A stretch of DNA of 64,000 nucleotides, taken from positions 558,001-622,000 of the forward strand of contig NZ_JACCCU010000002.1 in NCBI RefSeq assembly GCF_013410875.1, written 5' to 3'. Each line of letters begins with the position of its first letter. The stretch's first letter is position 1. This document shows, in pieces, positions 56,863 to 64,000 of the stretch. Source of the DNA: Tunturiibacter empetritectus. Its GTDB lineage: Bacteria > Acidobacteriota > Terriglobia > Terriglobales > Acidobacteriaceae. The notes beneath the pieces are model-generated. The model ran no database searches, was not told where the DNA came from, and saw only the letters and a list, made by a program, of their open reading frames with translations. The position numbers and the translations under genes are program-made.

Positions 56863-58064
56863 GCGAAGATAAGCAGAGACCAACCGTCTTCATGATGGAT
56901 CTCTTGGCCACCGTGCCCTACTATACGGCGTATCTCTCACAGGCGCTGCTGAAGAAGCGAGTCAACCTAACCGTCGGTTCCATCTCCTACTATCTCGACC
57001 CAGGTTGTTTCTCAAATCGAGGTATCAAGCTCGATTCGGGATTTATAAACGTCGTCGGCAACTTCCAAATGCCACGGCTCCCGCGCAGAGTCCTGAAGCT
57101 CCTGGAATCTCTCCTCAATCTCGCTGCGCTGTCATTGCGCTTCCTCGTCTCCCCACCCGACATCGTTCACGTGCAGTTTCTTCCGATGGTGGCCGGGCCC
57201 CTGCCGCTCGATCTATGGTTCGTCCGCCTCTGCCAGCGACGCGGCTCGAAGATCGTGCTAACCGTTCACGATCTACTCCCCCACAACACGGGCGAGAGCC
57301 ACAGGCAAACCTTCCTCGATCTGTATCAAATGGTCGACCGCATCATCTGTCACTCCGAAAGCATTCGAGAGAGACTCGCGATTGAGTTCGCAGCGAAGGA
57401 AGAAAAGGTCACGGTCATTCCTCACGGCCCATTCTTTTACGACCTTGCTGCAACCGCCGAACAAACCCTGCAAAGCTTCGAGCTCGATCCGCGAACATTG
57501 CTCGTGCTATGGCAGGGCATCCTCTCCCCCTACAAAGGAATCGATCTTCTGCTCGAGGCCTGGCAGAGCGTGGAAACATCCGTTGAAGACGCTCGACTGC
57601 TGATTGTAGGCACAGGACCGGCAGAGCTGATCGGCCAGATTCGCGAGCAGATTCGCAACCTGAAGCTGCAACGTGTCCAGCTTCACCCACGCTTCATCTC
57701 CACGGAAGAGCTCGTAGCTCTCTACCGAGCGGCAGACATCGTGGTCTATCCCTATCGCGCGATTACAACCAGCGGTGCGCTCGCGACTGGACTGGCGTTG
57801 GGCAAAACCATCATCGCCAGCGACCTCCCTGTCTTTCGTGAGTTACTCACAGATCGCGAGACTGCATTTTTTTTTGATCCCCAAAAACCAGCCGAGCTGG
57901 CCGACGCGATCACTCAGCTTCTGGGCGATGCGCTTCTAAGAGAACGACTTGCAGAAAATGTGCGAAAGATGAACTTTGGCGAGGAGTCCTGGCTTTCCAT
58001 CGCGGACAAAACAATTGACTGTTACAAATTCGTCCAGCCTCCTGAGCTATGGTATAAAAAATGA
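56859..58064 (+). CDS. Glycosyltransferase family 4
   Basis: 401 residues from GTG 56859, overlapping the previous stop by 4 bp (GTGA). PPDIVHVQFLPMVAGPLPLDLWFVRLCQRRGSKIVLTVHDLLPHN in the N-domain and LWQGILSPYKGIDLLLEAW, VVYPYRAITTSGALATGLALGKTIIASDLPVFRELL in the C-domain are GT4-like, although the classic E-x7-E is altered. Last gene of the glycan set. Confidence 0.88.
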   Translation: MSEDKQRPTVFMMDLLATVPYYTAYLSQALLKKRVNLTVGSISYYLDPGCFSNRGIKLDSGFINVVGNFQMPRLPRRVLKLLESLLNLAALSLRFLVSPPDIVHVQFLPMVAGPLPLDLWFVRLCQRRGSKIVLTVHDLLPHNTGESHRQTFLDLYQMVDRIICHSESIRERLAIEFAAKEEKVTVIPHGPFFYDLAATAEQTLQSFELDPRTLLVLWQGILSPYKGIDLLLEAWQSVETSVEDARLLIVGTGPAELIGQIREQIRNLKLQRVQLHPRFISTEELVALYRAADIVVYPYRAITTSGALATGLALGKTIIASDLPVFRELLTDRETAFFFDPQKPAELADAITQLLGDALLRERLAENVRKMNFGEESWLSIADKTIDCYKFVQPPELWYKK

Positions 58065-58630
58065 GTAATTCCCTTTTTGAAGCGTTCGTCGTTGTAAGTC
58101 GTCGCTCTTTCTCTCTGCCGGTTCTGATGAGTTAGGAGATCGCTCTCTCAAGAGCAATCTTTCTCAGGCGGGCAAGACCAATTCGATATAGAGCGACTCA
58201 ATTCGTATCCTCTCTGTTCCCTACTAGCAAGCATCGCGATGGACCTGCTTCGTTGGCTCCAAGACACGCCACGAACCTCATGACGTATGCCTCGTCGAGC
58301 CTCAAACGTCTGTGCAACGAATGTGGGATAGCAGTACCGGCCTGATATATTCTTTACTGACTTGGTAGGTTACTTTGGTAATTAATTCTTAGTCCCCCCA
58401 AGCTCTGCCTTTTTGTGTCATTTGCGAACTCACTGCATGCAAACCAAGCTGGACATGCAGATGAGGAACTTTGCCTCGCGATAGACGAAGTGGGCCCCGG
58501 TTTCCGTTAGAGGGTAACTGTAGTAACCATTTCAAAACAAAATATTCATCCGGATGTCCAGGCCCCGATTTACTTTCGGCTCTGGGCAGCACGATTTGAC
58601 TAACCAATTCCTCTTTGTACGGAGCTTATT
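58065..58630. other. Gap before the beta-helix genes
   Basis: 566 bp, AT-richer than its flanks, without a supported gene. It begins with a weak hairpin terminator (58137-58164). The promoter of the beta-helix gene should be here; no clear box was seen. Confidence 0.5.
58137..58164 (+). terminator. Weak intrinsic terminator after the glycosyltransferase operon
   Basis: AGATCGCTCT pairs with AGAGCAATCT around CTCA (one mismatch in ten), followed by TTCT. The T-tract is short. Confidence 0.4.
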
Positions 58631-61609
58631 TTGCGAAAAATCTTCAAAACCCTCGTAGCCGTCCTCTCCCTCGCGCTTCTCTTCTTCGGTCTGGATTCGC
58701 TCTCCCCGTCACAGACAGCAAGCGCCGCTACCACGCTAACCATCACCACCACCTCGGTCCCAAAAGCGACCCTCGGTGAGGCCTACACCACGACGCTCAA
58801 AGCTACCGGGGGCACGTTGCCTTACCACTGGAGAGCTGTGCCCGGCAAGCACGTCCCAGGCTTCACTCTCGGGGAAGGCGGGGGCCAGTTATTTGGCACG
58901 CCAACTGCCGGCGGCACGTACCCGCTCTCCTTCACGCTGACAGATTCTTCCTCCCCAGCTCAAACCAAGACTCTCAAAGTAACAGTCGTAGTCGTCGCCC
59001 CGGCTCTCTCTATTACAACGACCTCGCTTCCTGCCAGCAAGAAGTCGACCAAGTACTCAGCGGCCTTGACCGCAACCGGAGGGTCCCCGACCTACAAGTG
59101 GTCCCTCAGCTCTGGCAAACTCCCCACCGGCTTGACGTTTGCTTCGACAGGAATCCTTAGCGGCACACCCTCCGTCACCGGGACGTACTCCGTAGGCTTT
59201 ACCGTCACGGATTCCTCGTACCCCGCCCTCACCAAGTCCTCCGCCCTTTCGATCGTTGTAGGAACAACAAGTTCCACTCCGTCGCCGCTCTCTATTACCA
59301 CCACGGCCCTCCCCGCCGGCACGACGGGGACCAAGTACTCGGCTTCCATGCAAGCAGCTGGAGGCAAACCGTCCTATACCTGGTCCATCAGCTCCGGTAA
59401 GCTTCCTGCCGGAGTTGCTCTCGCAACCACAGGCACCCTCTCCGGCACACCAACGGCTACCGGGACATTCCCCATCACCTTCGCGGTCAAGGATTCTTCG
59501 AGTCCCAGTCTCACTAAATCCGCATCCATTTCAATGGCCGTCTCAGCAGCCAGTAAGGCTGCGCTCACCATCACATCGGCGACGCTCGCTGCCGGCACCG
59601 ATGGCTCAGCCTATGCCTCGCAGTTGAAGGCCAGCGGCGGCTCACCTGCCTACACGTGGTCGATAACCTCCGGCAAACTGCCCGCGGGCCTCACCCTCGC
59701 AGCAACCACCGGCACGATCTCCGGAACGCCCTCGGTTACCGGAACCTCCACCTTCACAGCCACAGTCAAAGACAGCAGCAACCCGGACCAGACCAAGTCC
59801 GCCAGCACCTCCATCGCCATTACAACCGGAGCACCGCAGTCGGGTGGCCCTGGGACGACGTGGTACATCCGGGCGGATGGTGGCACGAACACCCAGTGCA
59901 CGGGCAAGACGAACGCAGCCTATCCAGGTTCTGGCAGCGGTCAAGCGTGCGCCTTCAATCACCCCTACCAGATGATGAACTCGTCGGGAGCCTGGACCAG
60001 CTTTGCCGGGGGCGACACGATCCAGTTTGCCGACTCCAGCTCTGCGGCGCACACGTATTACATGGGCGAGCAGAATGCGGGAATAGGAACCGACTGGCAT
60101 TCGCAGCTGAACGTTATCTGCCCTCAGCCGAATGCAAACGACAGCCAGGGATTCGAATGCGTCCTGCCTGCTCCTCCCTCCGGCACTGCCGGGCAACACA
60201 CCCGGATTCTCGGCCAGAATGCCGGCAGCTGCCACGACTCCGCGCACACTCACTTAGTCAATCCCACCGTGCTCAGCGGCATCGACAACGCCTACTGGGT
60301 GCTCGATACCCGCGCAACCAACTACGTGGATATCTCCTGCATCGAGATCACCCAGCCCGACACCTGCACCACGGCGGGCGGCGCTGGCTCACCGGGCAAC
60401 TGCGGTAATAACGTGCCTAACGCGGTGCGCTTCGGCGGCCTCGTCCTCAACTACGGGACCGATCAAGGTCCGTCGAACCTGACCCTTCAAGATGTCGCCG
60501 TGGTCGGTGTGGCAGGCAGCGGCATCCTCGGCAGCCATCTCAACAAATCCAGCAGCGATGTATTCTCCGCAACCGACGTCTACGTGATCGGCAACGGACA
60601 AGCGGGCTGGAATGGAGACGGCGGAGGCTGCGACGGCTCAGCCGCCAATGACTGCGAATCCGTTGGAACCATGAACCTGTCTCATGTGATCGTCGACTGG
60701 AATGGCTGCATGGCCGTCAAGCCGTACGACATGACCAAGCCCGATACCCAGAACAAATTCAACTACTGCTACGGACAGGTAGACGGAGGCTACGGCGACG
60801 GCTTCGTTCAGATCGCCGCCGGTGACATGACCTTGAACGTGGACCACAGTTACTTCCGCTGGAATACCCAGGACGGATTCGATTCGCTCCACCTCTCCGA
60901 CGACGTGACCACCTCGCCTTCGATCCACATCTCGGACTCCTGGTCGGAGGGCAACGGCGGTCAAACCTTCAAACTTGGCGCCGGAGCAGCCTCTTCTGCC
61001 ATCAACAACGTCTCCATCGGCAACTGCCGCGTGCTCGCCACGGCCTCGAACTTCCCCCTCAACCCCTCGGGCTGGGCTCTCGACAGCGCTGACACCTGCC
61101 GCGCCGCCGGCGACCAATGGGCCTTCCAGTTGGACAACGGCACCGTCATCACACTCGAGAACAACACCTCGGTCGGCTACGGCAACACCATGTACGACCT
61201 CGAATGTGCTGCTAAGGCTCCCAACTGCGCGGCCAACGGAGCCAAGTTCATCTTCAGAAACAACATCAGCAAGGGCTATCCCGATCCCGGAAACGGTAAC
61301 AGGCTTGCTTCCGGCATCTACCTCGGCACCGGAAATGTCTTCGCCAACTCCGGATCGGAGATCGACCACAACCTCTGGAACACGATGAATACAGGATGCC
61401 CCGACAACTCCGTCACCGCGGGATACGAGAAGATATACACCTGCGGCGATCCCAATCTGGGCGGTGAGTCCAACATCAACGCCATCAACCCCAACCTCAA
61501 CTCCTCCAGCCCCGCCATCAACTCCGGTATCGCCATCTCAGGAATCACCGTCGACTTCAACGGAGTTACCAGAGCCAACCCGCCAGCCATCGGCGCTATG
61601 GAAAAATAA
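58631..61609 (+). CDS. Secreted protein with four Ig-like repeats and a parallel beta-helix
   Basis: 992 residues, TTG start (58631) with GGAGC five bases upstream. A signal peptide ends near TASAATT. Four putative-Ig (He_PIG-like) repeats of about 90 residues fill 35-395, each with the 'S-G-x-L-P-x-G-x-x-x…G-T-P-x-x-x-G' pattern. From about 415 (TWYIRADGGTN) comes a Cys-rich right-handed beta-helix domain that is paralogous to the next gene product. It ends IGAMEK with no membrane tail. The surface-glycan locus next to it suggests it binds or cleaves a polysaccharide; no catalytic residues were identified. Confidence 0.85.
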   Translation: MRKIFKTLVAVLSLALLFFGLDSLSPSQTASAATTLTITTTSVPKATLGEAYTTTLKATGGTLPYHWRAVPGKHVPGFTLGEGGGQLFGTPTAGGTYPLSFTLTDSSSPAQTKTLKVTVVVVAPALSITTTSLPASKKSTKYSAALTATGGSPTYKWSLSSGKLPTGLTFASTGILSGTPSVTGTYSVGFTVTDSSYPALTKSSALSIVVGTTSSTPSPLSITTTALPAGTTGTKYSASMQAAGGKPSYTWSISSGKLPAGVALATTGTLSGTPTATGTFPITFAVKDSSSPSLTKSASISMAVSAASKAALTITSATLAAGTDGSAYASQLKASGGSPAYTWSITSGKLPAGLTLAATTGTISGTPSVTGTSTFTATVKDSSNPDQTKSASTSIAITTGAPQSGGPGTTWYIRADGGTNTQCTGKTNAAYPGSGSGQACAFNHPYQMMNSSGAWTSFAGGDTIQFADSSSAAHTYYMGEQNAGIGTDWHSQLNVICPQPNANDSQGFECVLPAPPSGTAGQHTRILGQNAGSCHDSAHTHLVNPTVLSGIDNAYWVLDTRATNYVDISCIEITQPDTCTTAGGAGSPGNCGNNVPNAVRFGGLVLNYGTDQGPSNLTLQDVAVVGVAGSGILGSHLNKSSSDVFSATDVYVIGNGQAGWNGDGGGCDGSAANDCESVGTMNLSHVIVDWNGCMAVKPYDMTKPDTQNKFNYCYGQVDGGYGDGFVQIAAGDMTLNVDHSYFRWNTQDGFDSLHLSDDVTTSPSIHISDSWSEGNGGQTFKLGAGAASSAINNVSIGNCRVLATASNFPLNPSGWALDSADTCRAAGDQWAFQLDNGTVITLENNTSVGYGNTMYDLECAAKAPNCAANGAKFIFRNNISKGYPDPGNGNRLASGIYLGTGNVFANSGSEIDHNLWNTMNTGCPDNSVTAGYEKIYTCGDPNLGGESNINAINPNLNSSSPAINSGIAISGITVDFNGVTRANPPAIGAMEK

Positions 61610-61630
61610 ACAAAACCACAACCCCAACCC

Positions 61631-61666
61631 AGCCGGCCGCGCAACTCTACGCGGCCGGCTTTTTTT
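61631..61666 (+). terminator. Strong intrinsic terminator after the Ig/beta-helix gene
   Basis: AGCCGGCCGCG pairs perfectly with CGCGGCCGGCT (11 bp, 8-base loop) and is followed by TTTTTTT. It separates the two paralogous genes. Confidence 0.93.
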
Positions 61667-61761
61667 GCGCTCTTCCTCTCTCCCATCCCCAAACAACCTC
61701 CAATCACGACCGTCTATACTAGGCTCGCAAAACTCATAGAGTCCCTCGGAGACCAGAGCTT

Positions 61762-63540
61762 ATGAACGTTCGCATTTGTCTCAAGACGCTTTGCGTACTG
61801 ATCGTCGGATGGGCATGCCTGCCGCTTTATGGAACAACCTGGTATGTGCGGCCGGATGGAGGAACTCGATACTCCTCCAACGTCTCTAACGGTCAATGCG
61901 ATGGCAAAGCCGACGCCGCACCCTCTGGCGGAAAAAATCAACACTGCGCGTTCAAGGATGTTCGTATGCTGTGGCAGGATGGCAGCTACTCCAATGGCAC
62001 GAAATCTCCAGGCTGGGGATGGGTCATCGCGGGAGGCGATACCGTCATCATCCGTGGTTCGATCGGCACCGGCGTCTCCTACAGGGTCGGGTGGGATCAT
62101 CCCACATATTCTTGTGATAAGAACCCGTGCTGGGGCCTCACGGGAGACCCCTACGGCTCCGGGGCTCCTCCGCCACCATCGGGCACTGCCGCGCAGCACA
62201 CTCGGATCCTCGGCGAAAACTATGCTTCATGTCGAAGCGCTTCGGCTAAGACACAGCTTCACGGCGGATGGGCAGCCCTCAACGTGCTTAATCTCTCCGG
62301 CACATCGTATGTGGATGTGGCTTGTCTGGACATTACGGACTTCTCCGCCTGCGGCAAAGCTGCGCAGAAGGTCGGGTGCGGTTCAGGCCAGGACTTCGCC
62401 CAGGTTGGAATTCGACTCAACAATAAGACGACAAACCTCACGCTTACCGATCTTCATCTTCACGGCCTCGCTGTTTCAGGAATCGCTGGCCCAACCGGAG
62501 ACGGCGTCGTCATGGACTACATCGATATCCAGGGCAATGCCAGTTCTGGTTGGGACGCCGACGACGGAACCACCGGCAAGGGTAGCCTGCTGGTGCAACA
62601 CTACGACATCAGCTGGAACGGTTGCGCCGAAAAGTATCCGATCGTGCATCCTCTGCCCTATGGGGACTGCACCGATCAGGACCATGGCGGATACGGCGAC
62701 GGCTTCGGAACGGCCACAAAAGACAGTGACCCTCCCGGATGGCAAGTACACTTCGATAAGGGAACCACCAGCTATAACACCCAGGACGGTTTGGACGCAC
62801 TCCACATCGGCGGCGCCGGCTCCAGCATGACCGTTACAGATAGCCTCGCCTTCAGCAACATGGGACAGCAGATTAAAGCAGGTGGCTCGCTGACGACATT
62901 GACCGGCAACTACGTCGTCGGAAACTGCGACGCTATGTCCCACCCGATCCCAGGCACGCCGCCGGCGTACAACGCTAACCTCAGCCTCTTCTGCCGCGCC
63001 GGCGATACCGCGATCCTCATCAAAACAATCGAAGACCGGCCTGCGATCTTCCAACACAACGTTATCTACTCCAACAACCACGTTGCTTTGGAAGTTGAAT
63101 ATGAGGGAGATCGCCCATCGCCCAGACATGCACTCAAATATGACGACAACATCTTTGTCGGCTTTCACAACTCTGAAGGACACTACCCGTCGCCGATCTA
63201 CGGCGAAACCGACCTGAAGATGTTGACCAATCCAGGTGCCAGCTTTAACAACAATGTCACCTACCATCCAAAAGGCGATTGGAAATGCCCCGCCACCGAG
63301 CTGCATGAGACAGGTGGTAGCTGCAGCAACCCGCACCTGAAAGATGAAACATGGCATCCGTTTGGTTACGGGGATGTTTTACCCATCAAAGCCGTAGACA
63401 AGAGTTCGTTACCGCCCGCATCGGAACCTCATGCAGCCTTGCATGCTTCTACCTTGATCGAGTCCCTGGGTGCAGCAGTGCTGGTGACCGGCGCATGGCA
63501 GGCGTGGCGATACCTGCGTGACCGAGCAACCAAAGTCTAA
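61762..63540 (+). CDS. Secreted parallel beta-helix protein with C-terminal membrane/Arg tail
   Basis: 592 residues, ATG 61762 with GGAGA ten bases upstream. Signal peptide MNVRICLKTLCVLIVGWACLPLYG; mature part starts TWYVRPDGGT as in the paralogue. Shared blocks are PPSGTAxQHTRILG, YVDxxCLxIT, WNGC, GGYGDGF and NTQDGxDxLH. The C-terminus is different: Pro-rich spacer (LPPASEPHAAL), a hydrophobic stretch (LIESLGAAVLVTGAWQAW) and a basic end (RYLRDRATKV). That layout is like an exosortase sorting signal without the usual PEP motif. It lies 15 kb from the exosortase gene. Confidence 0.82.
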   Translation: MNVRICLKTLCVLIVGWACLPLYGTTWYVRPDGGTRYSSNVSNGQCDGKADAAPSGGKNQHCAFKDVRMLWQDGSYSNGTKSPGWGWVIAGGDTVIIRGSIGTGVSYRVGWDHPTYSCDKNPCWGLTGDPYGSGAPPPPSGTAAQHTRILGENYASCRSASAKTQLHGGWAALNVLNLSGTSYVDVACLDITDFSACGKAAQKVGCGSGQDFAQVGIRLNNKTTNLTLTDLHLHGLAVSGIAGPTGDGVVMDYIDIQGNASSGWDADDGTTGKGSLLVQHYDISWNGCAEKYPIVHPLPYGDCTDQDHGGYGDGFGTATKDSDPPGWQVHFDKGTTSYNTQDGLDALHIGGAGSSMTVTDSLAFSNMGQQIKAGGSLTTLTGNYVVGNCDAMSHPIPGTPPAYNANLSLFCRAGDTAILIKTIEDRPAIFQHNVIYSNNHVALEVEYEGDRPSPRHALKYDDNIFVGFHNSEGHYPSPIYGETDLKMLTNPGASFNNNVTYHPKGDWKCPATELHETGGSCSNPHLKDETWHPFGYGDVLPIKAVDKSSLPPASEPHAALHASTLIESLGAAVLVTGAWQAWRYLRDRATKV

Positions 63541-64000
63541 CTAGGGCTGGGACGTCTCATCAGATTTAAGAAGAGTGACCCTGCGGTTCGTGGGGTTATA
63601 GGCATGAAGAGTTAGCACAACTGGGTCCCTTCTCCCTCTGTAGATCAGTGTTCTCTGCACCATACCAACACCTGCCTTGCGACTAACTGCTCCCTACTCC
63701 AGGCCTTCGCATCCCACCTAATCACAAAAGCTTCTCTTCTTCCCCGCCATTGAGCCGAAGCTGCAGAAAAGCTGAAGAACGCACTCTAGATCATTGACCA
63801 CCCCATCCTTTCTCAATCCGAACTACAGCTAAACACCAAATTCTCCGACAAACTTATGCGAGCTTGTTTCAACTCGCAGACGTTGAGAGCCCGTATGCCT
63901 CTGCGGAACACTCCTACGCTGTCTGCTCTAAAGCCGTGATTCTTCGGGGATATAAGTAACCTCTCCGGGAACAAACCTCCTTTCCTGGCAAGAGTGTCCG
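63541..64000. other. Right-edge non-coding stretch
   Basis: 460 bp after the beta-helix gene. No frame, RNA or repeat could be supported. Confidence 0.5.

Overview
The window looks like chromosomal DNA of an acidobacterium of the Terriglobia/Acidobacteriaceae type (Granulicella, Edaphobacter or Terriglobus-like). The reasons are a 16S/23S operon of that style, a very large Oar-like TonB receptor next to a 'VWFA-related Acidobacterial' protein, a sigma/anti-sigma/DUF4097 envelope set, and families such as DUF5522, DUF4337 and DUF6982. Genus is an inference from family content, not from a database comparison.

Layout. 1-9.3 kb: start of an exported protein running off the left edge, a Cu/Zn superoxide dismutase, an ECF sigma/anti-sigma pair followed by two membrane proteins that probably form one envelope-stress operon, then on the minus strand an exported SAM-hydrolase-like protein, an Ig-like domain protein and a beta-lactamase-fold serine hydrolase. 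9.3-10.3 kb is non-coding and carries two hairpin repeats. 10.3-16.0 kb is a complete minus-strand rRNA operon (16S-tRNA-Ile-tRNA-Ala-23S-5S) with a terminator, inverted repeats that can form the processing stalks, and three tandem promoter candidates upstream (16.33-16.76 kb). 16.9-30.4 kb: DUF4337 protein, VIT-family transporter, a DUF5666-like / TonB receptor / VWFA / TPR gene run, DUF5522 protein, EgtB, MarC and the branched-chain aminotransferase IlvE.

30.5-63.5 kb is dominated by an exopolysaccharide/exosortase (XrtA-type) locus. It starts with two sigma-54 activators (one with a receiver domain that lacks its phospho-acceptor aspartate), then a minus-strand export operon 41.6->34.7 kb (SLBB export protein, outer-membrane barrel, Wzz-like chain-length protein, AAA ATPase, tyrosine kinase, priming sugar transferase). 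Divergently, a plus-strand exosortase-EpsI-TPR lipoprotein set runs 42.0-46.0 kb. Near-consensus sigma-54 (-24/-12) sites lie on both strands of the divergent gap, which ties the activators to both operons. Next come glycan assembly genes: GT4, O-antigen ligase-like polymerase and GT2 (minus), then flippase, hexapeptide acetyltransferase, FkbH-like HAD protein, acyl carrier protein, polysaccharide deacetylase and two GT4 enzymes (plus). The locus closes with two paralogous secreted beta-helix proteins, one carrying four Ig-like repeats, the other a C-terminal membrane/Arg tail that could be a sorting signal.

Reading together: the sigma-54 activators would switch on synthesis, export and polymerisation of a polysaccharide, the FkbH-ACP-acetyltransferase module may add an acyl/glyceryl decoration, the exosortase processes surface proteins, and the beta-helix proteins may act on or anchor in that polymer. 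These functional links are inferred from context. No IS element, prophage or CRISPR array was seen.
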